A DNA stretch of 64,000 bases from Rhodobiaceae bacterium (GTDB lineage: Bacteria; Pseudomonadota; Alphaproteobacteria; Rhizobiales; Tepidamorphaceae), in the NCBI GenBank assembly GCA_020637895.1, contig JACKJP010000002.1:62001-126000 (forward strand), given 5' to 3'. The translations under genes and the position numbers were made by a program. This document shows, piece by piece, positions 43,351 to 52,028 of this stretch; position 1 is the first letter of the stretch, and each line of letters begins with the position of its first letter. The notes beneath the pieces were generated by a model. It was given only the letters and a program-made list of their open reading frames with translations. It did not search any database and was not told the origin of the DNA.

Positions 43351-44493
43351 TCAGCCCTTCGTCTTGAGCAGGTCGGCAATCGTCGACTCGCCGAGCTCGG
43401 CAACGTGGGAGCGCACGAAAACATCAGACGCCGAAAGCTTGAAGGGTAGATTGGCCACGAGGTAATCGCCAGCGTCATCTGTGACCTTCTGGAAGGAGCC
43501 GCGTGCTTCGAACTGCGCGTCCTTGATAGCCTCGGCGAGCGTCCGGTACTGGGCGCAGGGCACCGAGTTTGCCTTCAGGATTTCGATGCATTCGGCGCTG
43601 CTGCGCTGAAGCGTCCATTCCTCGAGCGTTTCCATGAGCGCGTTGAAATGACCGTAACGCGCCTTGACGTCCTTGAAGCGCTCGTCGGTCAGCCATTCCT
43701 CGTGACCCATGGCCTTCGCCATCTGGACGAAATTGCGCTGGGTATTCGGGATGGCGATGATGAAACCGTCGCTGGTGCGCAGCGGCCGATAGACCGGGCG
43801 GGACACCTTGGCGGGGAACTGCGCTTCCTGGAAATCGTAGGGCATCAGGTTCATCAGCGCATCCATCAGCGCAACATCGATGGCCTGTCCGCGTCCGGTC
43901 TTCTCGCGCTCATAGAGTGCAGCATTGATCGCGCCGAAAGCAAAAGTCGCGCCGAGAACGTCGCCAAAGAAGAAGACGCTGTTGGCGGGCCGGGTCAGTT
44001 CGCTTTGGTAACGCAGATTGGCCAGTTCATAGCCGGACTCAGCATGAACCGTCTGGGCATATGCCGGACTTTCCGCACGCGGGCCGGTCTGGCCGTATCC
44101 GGAAATGGAGCAGTAGATGAGGCGCGGATGGCCGGCGGAGAGCGTCGCGTAATCCAGACCGAACTTGCGCATCACGCCGGGACGGAAATTCTCGACCACG
44201 ATATCGGCCGTGGCGATCAGTTTCTTTACGTCCTCGACGTCCTGAGGGTTCTTCAGGTCGAGCAGTACGCTCGTCTTGCCGCTGTTGAGGTGACCGAAAT
44301 AGGTGCTCTGTCCATCGCGGATCGGCGGCTGCGAGCGCAGGTAGTCGCCTTCGCTGCTTTCGATCTTGATAACTTCCGCGCCCATGTCGGCGAGCCAGCG
44401 CGTCGCATAGGGACCTGCAACGACATTGGTGAAATCGACGATCCGGATGCCCTTGAAGGCACCGGAAGCGGGCGGGGTGAATTTGCTAGTCAT
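43351..44493 (-). CDS. Class III CoA transferase (CaiB/BaiF)
   Basis: A 380-residue protein with VDFTNVVAGPYATRWLADMGAEVIKIE at 19-45, DIVVENFRPGVMRKFGLDY near 97-115 and the catalytic Asp178 in FFFGDVLGATFAFG. A true transferase motif is present, without the His/Asp racemase pair of the gene at 349. It moves CoA from a donor such as succinyl-CoA onto a carboxylic acid. Twelve bases from PrpF and downstream of an acyl-CoA dehydrogenase, it probably activates a dicarboxylate such as mesaconate, itaconate or a methylsuccinate. The donor and acceptor are unknown. Confidence 0.88.
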   Translation of the reverse strand: MTSKFTPPASGAFKGIRIVDFTNVVAGPYATRWLADMGAEVIKIESSEGDYLRSQPPIRDGQSTYFGHLNSGKTSVLLDLKNPQDVEDVKKLIATADIVVENFRPGVMRKFGLDYATLSAGHPRLIYCSISGYGQTGPRAESPAYAQTVHAESGYELANLRYQSELTRPANSVFFFGDVLGATFAFGAINAALYEREKTGRGQAIDVALMDALMNLMPYDFQEAQFPAKVSRPVYRPLRTSDGFIIAIPNTQRNFVQMAKAMGHEEWLTDERFKDVKARYGHFNALMETLEEWTLQRSSAECIEILKANSVPCAQYRTLAEAIKDAQFEARGSFQKVTDDAGDYLVANLPFKLSASDVFVRSHVAELGESTIADLLKTKG

Positions 44494-44637
44494 GAATATC
44501 CTGCCTCATCCTGGTTTCCTCCCTCACCGTCCGCGCATCGCTCCATCGGCGGCGCATTATTCGGACAGCAAGGCAGCCGGTCTTTCTCGCGCAAACCTAT
44601 GACGGAGAAACCGGCGTTCAGGCAAGGGTCAAAATGA

Positions 44638-44650
44638 ATTGCCGTTCAAT
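44638..44650. promoter_or_regulatory. Shared inverted repeat ATTGCCGTTCAAT (minus strand ATTGAACGGCAAT)
   Basis: ATTG/CAAT arms around five bases lie upstream of the CoA transferase. The same 13-mer with one change occurs at 45966-45978 upstream of the acyl-CoA dehydrogenase that faces the same way. Confidence 0.4.
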
Positions 44651-44683
44651 AGACCCCTGCCCGAATGTCGTTTGTGTCGCCGA

Positions 44684-45826
44684 TCAGGCAACCAGTCGGC
44701 GGCCGATGATCCAACGATGAATTTCCTGTGCCCCCTCGATGATCTGGTTGCACTTGGCATCGCGCATCATCCGCTCGACAGGGTAATCCTTGGAGTAACC
44801 GGAGCTGCCGAGGATCTGCACTGCTTCGGTGGTCACTTCCATCGCGACGTCTGCCGGGTAGCACTTTGCCATGGAGGCAATCACGGCACGGCGGCTATGG
44901 TCGCCAGCATCGATTTCAGCGCAAACCGAGTAGAGCAGCGCGCGCGCTGCTTCGATCTTGATCGCCATATCGGCAAGCTTGAACTGGACGCCCTGGAACT
45001 GGCCGAGCGGCTTGCCGAACTGGACACGGGTTTTGGCATGCTCCACGGCAACTTCGAACGCCCCTTGAGCGATACCGAGCGAGGAAGCGCCGACAGTCGG
45101 GCGATTCAGGTCGAGAATCGTCATGCAGGATTTGAAGCCCGTGCCTTCGGCACCGATCATGCAGTCGGCGGGAACGACCATGTCTTCGAAGAAGAGCTCA
45201 TTGTTGGGGGCGCCGAGGCGGCCCATCTTCCGTTCAGCGCGACCAACACGGAAGCCCGGCGTCTTGGTGTCGACCATGAAGGCGCTGATGCCGTCGTAAC
45301 CGGCATCGGGATCGGTCCTTGCAAATACGAGGATGTAGCTGGCGTTTTCGCCCCATGTAATCCAGCTCTTCTGGCCGTTCAGCACATACGACCCATCAGA
45401 CTGCCTGACCGCCCGTGTGCGCATCGAACTGACGTCGGAACCGGTCGTCGGTTCGGTCATGGCGATCGAGGTGATGATCTTTCCCGAGGCCGATTCCCGC
45501 AGATACTTTTCCTTCTGCGCATCGGTACCGAAATGGAGAACCGGCAGGATAAGGCCGATGGAGTTGTTGGCCGCAAGGGTCGAACAGGTCAAAGAGTGGC
45601 GGCCGACTTCCTCCTTGAGGATGCAGACGCTGGTCAAATCACCTCCCGGTCCGCCGTATTCTTCCGGAACCCACATCTGCAGAAGGCCCATTTCACCGAA
45701 CATTGCGGCGATGTCCTCGGGGAACTTGTCCTCTGCATCGATCTTTGCGGCAACCGGTGCGATTTCCTTATCGACCATCTTGCGGATGCTGTCGCGGAAC
45801 GCGAGCTGTTCTTCCGTAAACGGCAT
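44684..45826 (-). CDS. Acyl-CoA dehydrogenase (short-chain/butyryl type)
   Basis: A 380-residue flavoprotein with SIAMTEPTTGSDVSSMRTRA, VLNGQKSWITWGENA and a C-terminal RMMRDAKCNQIIEGAQEIHRWIIGR carrying the classical catalytic Glu. I start at 45826 (MPFTEEQLAFRDSIRKMV, AGGAGAGA upstream), discarding a 35-residue basic extension. It leads the operon with the CoA transferase and PrpF and lies 190 bases from the transferase, which may have an extra promoter. A short dicarboxylyl-CoA such as methylsuccinyl-CoA would fit the neighbours. Confidence 0.88.
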   Translation of the reverse strand: MPFTEEQLAFRDSIRKMVDKEIAPVAAKIDAEDKFPEDIAAMFGEMGLLQMWVPEEYGGPGGDLTSVCILKEEVGRHSLTCSTLAANNSIGLILPVLHFGTDAQKEKYLRESASGKIITSIAMTEPTTGSDVSSMRTRAVRQSDGSYVLNGQKSWITWGENASYILVFARTDPDAGYDGISAFMVDTKTPGFRVGRAERKMGRLGAPNNELFFEDMVVPADCMIGAEGTGFKSCMTILDLNRPTVGASSLGIAQGAFEVAVEHAKTRVQFGKPLGQFQGVQFKLADMAIKIEAARALLYSVCAEIDAGDHSRRAVIASMAKCYPADVAMEVTTEAVQILGSSGYSKDYPVERMMRDAKCNQIIEGAQEIHRWIIGRRLVA

Positions 45827-46171
45827 ATGTCGTCTCTCCTTGGAGGTTTCTGGATTGTTGTGCGCATCATGGTGCGCGCGTGGTTCGGCATCAAGCCGAC
45901 CAATAGACCGACGTGGTGTGCCGCGGTCCAATATATTCCACCCGGTGAACTGATATTCATTGCGTATTGGCGTTCAATGCGTGAAACTGGCAGTCAGGAG
46001 GCTAGGCTTGATCGTCGCTACGGTTGATTGTAGATAAAAATGTAATTGTACTGACGATCAGTACACAAACAGGTTATTGCGGAAGCCGCGCCGTGCGGTT
46101 GACTTCACAACAGGCGAACGCCAACCTAGTCGCTCTGCAATTCCAATAACTAAACGGGAGGAATAGTTATC
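45827..46171. promoter_or_regulatory. Divergent promoter region of the dehydrogenase operon and TRAP DctP
   Basis: The 345-base region holds two dyads: ATTGGCGTTCAAT at 45966-45978 (shared with 44638) and the near-perfect TGTACTGACGATCAGTACA at 46047-46065, nearer DctP. GGGAGG at 46157-46162 is the DctP ribosome binding site. No gene is seen. Confidence 0.5.
46047..46065. promoter_or_regulatory. Operator-like inverted repeat TGTACTGACGATCAGTACA
   Basis: Eight-base perfect arms TGTACTGA/TCAGTACA around CGA lie 107 bases upstream of DctP. The spacing fits a TetR- or GntR-type homodimer. No matching regulator gene is adjacent. Confidence 0.5.
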
Positions 46172-47272
46172 ATGAAGAAAGCCGTATTGATGGGTCTGGC
46201 GCTTGCTGCCGGGCTCTCGGTTTCAGCGAAAGCAGACAACGTAAATATCGTTTATGCAGCTTATGGCGCACCGACCTCGACGCTGGTGGCCAACGGCATC
46301 ATCCCTTTCCTGGATGAAGCCAAGAAGCGCGGCAACGGCACGATCGACTACACGCTGCATAGCGGTGGTTCGCTTGCCGGCGCAAAGGCCATGCTCGGCG
46401 CAGTCAAGGATGGCGTTGCCGATGGCGGCCAGATCCTTGGCGTCTATTTCCCGGGCGACCTTGCCTATTCCAACCTCGCTTCCGGCGTCAGCCCGGCGCT
46501 GAACGTGGACGCTCGCGCTTCGGTTGCAGCCTGGACGGAATTCGTTCTGCTGCATTGCCCGAAGTGCCGCAAGGAACATGAAGACAACAATATCCAGTTC
46601 CTCGGTGGTTATGCGACAGCACCTTATGTGCTGCTTTGCCGTGAACCGGCCAAATCGCTTGCCGATCTGAAAGGCAAGAAGATCCGCGCCTCGGGCGACT
46701 GGGGCTTCCAGGCCCAGCGGCTTGGCATGACACCCGTCAACATGGGTATCGGCGAGACCTATGAGAGCCTGCAGCGTGGCACCGTTGACTGCACGTTCGG
46801 TGCGGTCGGCTGGCTGGAAAGCTTCTCGATGGGCGATGTTGCCAAGAACGTCGTCATGACGACGACCGGCGTCTCGTACAGCGGACCGATTCTCGATCTC
46901 CGCAAGGATCTCTGGGATACGCTGACGGACGAGCAGAAGCAGGCCTTCAAGGAAGCGGCCGCGGTCGGTATTATCTCCGCCGGTCAGGGCTACCTGGATG
47001 ACGACAAGAAGGTTCTCGCCCAGGCCAAGGACAAGGGCTGGAATCTCATCGAACCCGATCAGGACGTGAAGGATGCCCTCGCCGGCTTCCCTGCCGACAT
47101 GGCAAAGATCATTGTCGAAAAGGGCAAGGAACGCGGCATGGCCGACGCGCAGGAGATCATCGACGGCATGGCGAAGATGCTTGAGAAGTGGCAGGCCATC
47201 GTCAAGGAACATGGCGACGACAACGAAGCCATTTCCAAGGTCGTCATGACCGAAATCTACGACAAGATGTAA
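46172..47272 (+). CDS. TRAP transporter substrate-binding protein (DctP family)
   Basis: A 366-residue periplasmic protein with a Sec signal peptide MKKAVLMGLALAAGLSVSAKA and the family core KGKKIRASGDWGFQAQRLGMTPVNMGIGETYESLQRGTVDCTFGAVG, including the carboxylate-binding Arg172. An unusual LLHCPKCRKEHEDNN segment puts Cys129 and Cys132 in a CxxC arrangement, which could form a disulfide or bind metal. It is separated from its permease genes by a terminator and an SDR gene. The substrate is probably an organic acid. Confidence 0.92.
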   Translation: MKKAVLMGLALAAGLSVSAKADNVNIVYAAYGAPTSTLVANGIIPFLDEAKKRGNGTIDYTLHSGGSLAGAKAMLGAVKDGVADGGQILGVYFPGDLAYSNLASGVSPALNVDARASVAAWTEFVLLHCPKCRKEHEDNNIQFLGGYATAPYVLLCREPAKSLADLKGKKIRASGDWGFQAQRLGMTPVNMGIGETYESLQRGTVDCTFGAVGWLESFSMGDVAKNVVMTTTGVSYSGPILDLRKDLWDTLTDEQKQAFKEAAAVGIISAGQGYLDDDKKVLAQAKDKGWNLIEPDQDVKDALAGFPADMAKIIVEKGKERGMADAQEIIDGMAKMLEKWQAIVKEHGDDNEAISKVVMTEIYDKM

Positions 47273-47285
47273 GTCGCAAGATCGC

Positions 47286-47323
47286 GCCGTGCGGGCCCTG
47301 CCGGGTCCGCACGGCCTTTTCTT
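47286..47323 (+). terminator. Terminator/attenuator between DctP and the downstream SDR
   Basis: A GCCGTGCGG / CCGCACGGC stem is followed by CTTTTCTTT. It would let the binding protein be made in excess over the membrane subunits while allowing some read-through. Confidence 0.75.
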
Positions 47324-47389
47324 TCCGCGCGCCGACCAGAAAACCGGAATGGCTGCGCCTAATCATGTCCTCTTCATCAGGGAATACAT

Positions 47390-48142
47390 ATGTCGAAGCT
47401 TGAGGGAAAAACCGCTCTCGTCACAGGCGCTGCACGCGGCATCGGGTTTGCCATCGCAAGCCGCCTCGCAGCCGCAGGCGCGGAAGTGACGATGCTGGAC
47501 CGCGACGATGCGGTCAAAGAAGCGAGCGGGAAGGTTCCCGGCAGCAAGGCCATCACGGCCGACCTTGCCGACATTGCAGCCGTCACCGGGCTAGCCGCCG
47601 ATATCCGGTCGGGCAAATACAGCTTCGATATCCTCGTCAACAATGCCGGCGTCCATCCGAAAAAGCCCAATGGCGAAAGCTATCCGTTCGAGGAAATCGA
47701 CCTGGACCACTGGAACAGGGTGCTCATGATCAATCTGACCGCGCCCGTCCTCATCGCGCAGGCTGTCTTGCCAGCCATGAAGGCGAAGGGCTGGGGCCGC
47801 GTCATCAATATCGTCTCACGCGCGGCGCGGACATTCGTTCCATCGACCGGGGTGCAGTACGGTGCCACCAAGGCTGGTCTTCTGGGTGCAACGCGCGTCA
47901 TGGCCGCCGAATACTCAGCGTTCGGCATAACGGCGAATTCCGTGGCGCCCGGCCGAATCGACACGCCCCTGTCAAACCAGTCCAACGAGAGCGTGCTTGC
48001 GGAATCGAAGAAGAAGATCCCGGCTGGCAGGTTCGGACAGCCGGACGAACTGGCGGCCGCAGTTGAATTTCTGGCTTCGCCCGACGCATCCTATGTCACC
48101 GGAACCACGGTCGACGTGAATGGCGGGGCATTCATGACCTGA
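47390..48142 (+). CDS. SDR family oxidoreductase inside the TRAP locus
   Basis: A 250-residue classical SDR with LVTGAARGIGFAIASRL near 10-26, LVNNAGVHPKK, QYGATKAGLLGATR with catalytic Tyr and Lys, and the end GTTVDVNGGAFMT. It resembles the tandem pair at 21332/22188 (WDILVNNAGI, RAARTFV, APGRIDTP, GRxGxPDELAA), so it is a third member of that paralog family. It lies between DctP and DctQM, so it probably performs the first oxidation or reduction of the imported acid. Confidence 0.87.
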   Translation: MSKLEGKTALVTGAARGIGFAIASRLAAAGAEVTMLDRDDAVKEASGKVPGSKAITADLADIAAVTGLAADIRSGKYSFDILVNNAGVHPKKPNGESYPFEEIDLDHWNRVLMINLTAPVLIAQAVLPAMKAKGWGRVINIVSRAARTFVPSTGVQYGATKAGLLGATRVMAAEYSAFGITANSVAPGRIDTPLSNQSNESVLAESKKKIPAGRFGQPDELAAAVEFLASPDASYVTGTTVDVNGGAFMT

Positions 48143-48320
48143 GGCGATCGGCGCAGCGCGCCATGAGCCTTTAGAAAAAGAACACAGCCCGGTCCAACCG
48201 GGGAAGCGGGGCGGAACTGCGGAACTACGAACCGAGCCGCCCAACTGGAACAACAAGAGGCGAAAAGCCCGTTTGTCGCAATCGGCCGCAGTGCCGGTCG
48301 CGATCATCAGGAGGGGAACG

Positions 48321-48881
48321 ATGCTCGATATCTTTGATCGCATTACCGGCGGTCTGGCGCGGATTTTACTTGTGCTGGGCTGCATCATGCTTCTGGCGAT
48401 GGCACTGCATGTCACCATCGATGTGACGATGCGCTACTTCTTCAACAGGCCATTCGAAGCAACGCTGGAGCTCGGCACCTATTATTACATGGTGGCGGCC
48501 TCATTTCTGGCTCTCGGCTACGCACAGTTGCACGACAAGCATATTTCAGTGGACTTTCTGCTTTACAGCCTTTCGCCGCGCCGGCGCATGTTCGTTGAAC
48601 TGCTCGCGCTGATCCTGACCGCGCTGATGGTCGGACTCATCGCCTACATGGCTACGATCTCGGCGATCGAAAAAACGCATAGCGGCGAGTACCAGATGCT
48701 GCAGCATTTTGACATGCCGGTCTGGCCGTCACGCTGGATCCTGGCAATCAGCCAGTATGTGTTTCTTCTGGTGCTGCTGACACAGATTGCGCGATCGATC
48801 ACGGCGGCAATCAGGGGCGAGATCTACGAATTGCCGAAAGAGAATATCGCCGACCAAATCGAAGCCGGGGAGGCCGCGTGA
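48321..48881 (+). CDS. TRAP transporter small permease (DctQ family)
   Basis: A 186-residue membrane protein with four hydrophobic segments and the DctQ-like DVTMRYFFNRPFEATLELGTYYYM. The start at 48321 follows the near-ideal AGGAGGGGAACG; a frame open from 48273 is not needed. TGATG couples it to DctM. It works with the DctP at 46172. Confidence 0.92.
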   Translation: MLDIFDRITGGLARILLVLGCIMLLAMALHVTIDVTMRYFFNRPFEATLELGTYYYMVAASFLALGYAQLHDKHISVDFLLYSLSPRRRMFVELLALILTALMVGLIAYMATISAIEKTHSGEYQMLQHFDMPVWPSRWILAISQYVFLLVLLTQIARSITAAIRGEIYELPKENIADQIEAGEAA

Positions 48882-50197
48882 TGGATCTTTCTCCTTTTGC
48901 AATCGGTATCATAGGCCTCTTCAGTCTCGTCGGACTGCTGGTTATCCGAGTGCCGGTCGGCATCGCGCTCTCGCTGGTTTCAATCGCGGGGATCTGGTCG
49001 ATCCGCGGCATGAATGCCGCGCTCGGCGCACTCAAGACCATTCCCTACGACTTTGCCGCCCACTGGACGCTGTCGGCGGTTCCAATGTTCCTGCTGATGG
49101 GGACGATCGTTGCCGGTTCGGGCATGACGACACACCTCTACAGGGCCATGCGCGTCTGGCTCGGCTGGCTGCCGGGCGGGCTCGCGGTCGCGACCAATTT
49201 CGCCGGTGCCGGCTTTGCCGCCGCCAGCGGATCGAGCCTTGCCACCACGGCAACGCTGGGCAAGATCGCCGTGCCGGAAATGCTTCGTCTCGGTTACAAC
49301 CCAGGCCTTGCAACCGGCGTTGCGACCGCGGTCGGGACACTCGGCGCCGTCATTCCACCAAGCATCATCATCGTGCTCTATGCCATTTTCGCGCAGGCAC
49401 CGGTTGGCAAGGTCCTGATCGCCGGCATTATTCCCGGCTTGCTGACGGCTGTCATCTACGCGGCGATGATCATCATACGGTCGAGCCTCAACCCGTCGCT
49501 TGCACCGAGATCGAAGGGCGAGAAGCTCACATTTTCGGAACATCTCAAGATCGCTGCACCGATCTGGCCGCTGCCGATCCTGATCTTCGGCGTCATCGGC
49601 GGCATCTATTCGGGTATCACGACGGCAACGGAAGCCGGCGCCATCGGTGTTGTGCTTGCGATCGTCGTGACCATCATCCAGGGATCGTTTTCGCTTGAGA
49701 TGATGCGCAAGAGCCTTGTCGAGGCAGCGATCACGACGGCGACCCTGATCCTGATCGCCATCGGCGCGGCCCTCTTCACCCGCTTCCTTGCGTTCTCCGG
49801 CGTTCCTTCGATCTTCTCACAGATGATCGTCGCAGCCGGAACCGACACGCTGCTGATCGTGCTGATGATCTCGGTCGTCTACATCATTCTGGGCTGTTTT
49901 CTCGATCCGCTCGGCGTGCTGCTGCTGACCCTTCCGATCCTTCTACCTGTCTTCAAGACGGCACATATCGATCTGGTCTGGATCGGCATCATCCTGGTCA
50001 AGTATATCGAGATCGGGATGCTGACACCGCCGGTCGGACTGAACGTGTTCATCATGAAGGGTGTTGTCGGCGATGCTGTGCCGCTGACGACGATCTTCAA
50101 GGGCGTTGCCTGGTTCATTGCCGCGGAAGTGGTGGTGATGGCGCTGCTGATCTTCTTCCCGGAGATCACGCTGTTCCTGCCCAATTTCATGGAATAG
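48881..50197 (+). CDS. TRAP transporter large permease (DctM family)
   Basis: A 438-residue polytopic protein with GAGFAAASGSSLATTATLGKIAVPEML near 107-133, GTLGAVIPPSIIIVLYAIFAQ and MLTPPVGLNVFIMKG, all DctM signatures. The ATG overlaps the DctQ stop. It ends 20 bases before a strong terminator that closes the TRAP locus. Confidence 0.93.
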   Translation: MDLSPFAIGIIGLFSLVGLLVIRVPVGIALSLVSIAGIWSIRGMNAALGALKTIPYDFAAHWTLSAVPMFLLMGTIVAGSGMTTHLYRAMRVWLGWLPGGLAVATNFAGAGFAAASGSSLATTATLGKIAVPEMLRLGYNPGLATGVATAVGTLGAVIPPSIIIVLYAIFAQAPVGKVLIAGIIPGLLTAVIYAAMIIIRSSLNPSLAPRSKGEKLTFSEHLKIAAPIWPLPILIFGVIGGIYSGITTATEAGAIGVVLAIVVTIIQGSFSLEMMRKSLVEAAITTATLILIAIGAALFTRFLAFSGVPSIFSQMIVAAGTDTLLIVLMISVVYIILGCFLDPLGVLLLTLPILLPVFKTAHIDLVWIGIILVKYIEIGMLTPPVGLNVFIMKGVVGDAVPLTTIFKGVAWFIAAEVVVMALLIFFPEITLFLPNFME

Positions 50198-50216
50198 CCT
50201 TCGGCACTCATCAAAC

Positions 50217-50255
50217 AAAAAGCCCCGGCGGGTGCAACCCGCCGGGGCTTTTTCT
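50217..50255. terminator. Bidirectional rho-independent terminator
   Basis: AAAAAGCCCCGGCGGGT / ACCCGCCGGGGCTTTTT pair around GCA, between convergent DctM and the BVMO gene. It is the strongest terminator in the window. Confidence 0.9.
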
Positions 50256-50275
50256 TGCGCCGGGTCCGGCTAAGC

Positions 50276-51904
50276 TCAGTCGACCCTGAAGCCCTCGAAA
50301 TCGTTCTTCGTTGCCTGGTTGAGCTTGTCCATATAGAGCACCGCGCCGCCGAGATAGGGCGTGATGACGCGTGGCTTTCCGGGAATGTTCGCGCCGGTGT
50401 ACCAGGAGTTCACGCCTTCGATGATGAGCGAGCGGTCGGCGATCTCGGATACATGGGCAACCCAGGCGTCCTCGGCTTTCTCTTCGGCATCGATCAGGGA
50501 CTTGCCACTCTCGTCCAGCGTCTTGACCGTGTCGGAAATCCAGTCGACGTGCTGTTCGCAGGAGGTCACCATGTTGGTGAATACCGACGGGCTCTGCGGA
50601 CCGGCGACAATGAACATGTTGGGGAAGCCCGAAACCATCAAGCCGAAATAGGTGCGCGGCCCGTCAACCCATTTCTCCTTCATCGCCTTGCCACCCACAC
50701 CGCGAATGTCGATGCGGTTGAGCGCGCCGGTCATGGCGTCGAAGCCGGTTGCGAGTACGAGGATATCGAGTGGAACGGTCTCGCCACTCTCAAGAACCAC
50801 ACCGTCCTTCGACATGGTCTTGATCGGGTCCGCCTTGATGTCGTGGAGGGCGACGTTCTCGCGATTGAAGGTGTCGAAATAGTCTGTATCGACGCAGATG
50901 CGCTTCGCGCCGATCGGATAGTTGGAAGGTGCGAGGATCGCCGCCTTCTTCGGATCCTTCACGATCTCCCTGATCTTGTCGCGAACGAAATTGGAGGTCA
51001 TTTCATTGACCTTGCGGTTCGTCGTGATGTCGGTAAAGGCGTACATGAAGCCGATGCCGCCGGAAGCCCAACGCGATTCCAGTTCGGCCTTGAACTGTTC
51101 CGGCGTCACCTCGGTGCCAGAACGCTGACCTGGGCTGTTCATCGTGTTGTTGCGCGCGGCGCGCGCGATCTTGCGACGTTCGGGATAGTTCTTCTTCCAC
51201 ATGTCGATGTAGTTGCTATCGAGCGGGCGGTTCTGCGCCGGAATGGAATAGTTCGGCGTACGCTGGAAGACGTGCAGCTGCGCGGACTTCTCGGCCAGAC
51301 GCGGCGTGATCTGGATGCCGGACGAACCGGTGCCGATCAGACCGACGCGCTTGCCGGCGACATTGACACCGTCCTTGGGCCAGTCGGATGTCATGAAGAC
51401 CTCGCCACCGAACTCCTTCAGCCCGGGGATATCCGGCGCAAGCGGCACGGAAAGGCAGCCGGTCGCCATGATGCAATAGCGCGCATCGAACGTTTCACCG
51501 GCTTCCGTCGTGACCGTCCAGCGCCGCGTCTTCTCATCGAATTTCGCAGACGTCACCTTCGTGTTCAGCTGGATGCCGTCGCGAAGCTTGAGCTTGTCGG
51601 CGACGAATTTGATGTAGGCATGGATTTCGGGCTGCGTCGCGTACAGTTCCTTCCACTCCCATTCCTGCGCGATCTCGTCGGAGAACGAGTAGGAGTACTG
51701 CATGCTCTCCACATCGCAGCGGGCGCCGGGATAGCGATTCCAGAACCAGGTGCCGCCGATATCGTCGCCCTGCTCGAGCACGCGCGCCGACAGGCCCATT
51801 CCGCGCATCCTGTGGAGCGCATAAAGGCCACCAAAACCGGCGCCGACGATAATGACATCAAGGCTGTGCGCCAGTTCGCCATTGGTCTTTGCTGTTTCAC
51901 TCAT
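50276..51904 (-). CDS. Baeyer-Villiger-type flavin monooxygenase (cyclohexanone/phenylacetone monooxygenase-like)
   Basis: A 542-residue class B monooxygenase with IIVGAGFGGLYALHRMRGMG from residue 18, GGTWFWNRYPGARCDVES at 50-67, a second Rossmann motif LIGTGSSGIQ near 189-198 and FQRTPNYSIPAQNRPLD. The BVMO fingerprint FxGxxxHxxxW[PD] appears as FGGEVFMTSDWP (165-176), with Met171 replacing the conserved His. These enzymes insert oxygen next to a ketone, turning cyclic ketones into lactones with NADPH. The missing His could alter or lower activity. Its start lies 125 bases after the stop of an SDR that could supply the ketone. Confidence 0.88.
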   Translation of the reverse strand: MSETAKTNGELAHSLDVIIVGAGFGGLYALHRMRGMGLSARVLEQGDDIGGTWFWNRYPGARCDVESMQYSYSFSDEIAQEWEWKELYATQPEIHAYIKFVADKLKLRDGIQLNTKVTSAKFDEKTRRWTVTTEAGETFDARYCIMATGCLSVPLAPDIPGLKEFGGEVFMTSDWPKDGVNVAGKRVGLIGTGSSGIQITPRLAEKSAQLHVFQRTPNYSIPAQNRPLDSNYIDMWKKNYPERRKIARAARNNTMNSPGQRSGTEVTPEQFKAELESRWASGGIGFMYAFTDITTNRKVNEMTSNFVRDKIREIVKDPKKAAILAPSNYPIGAKRICVDTDYFDTFNRENVALHDIKADPIKTMSKDGVVLESGETVPLDILVLATGFDAMTGALNRIDIRGVGGKAMKEKWVDGPRTYFGLMVSGFPNMFIVAGPQSPSVFTNMVTSCEQHVDWISDTVKTLDESGKSLIDAEEKAEDAWVAHVSEIADRSLIIEGVNSWYTGANIPGKPRVITPYLGGAVLYMDKLNQATKNDFEGFRVD

Positions 51905-52028
51905 GGATCGCTTCCTCTTCTCTTCGTCAGCCTCTGAAATGGCTGCCAGTCAGCGCAGTCATTTCAAATATCATTTCCCCATACCCCGCACAGCCACGGC
52001 GAGACCACCAGTACGCGGGGACGCAAAA

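Noticed and set aside
50255..51937. 560-codon plus-strand frame
   Set aside because: Antisense to the BVMO; no domain signature.
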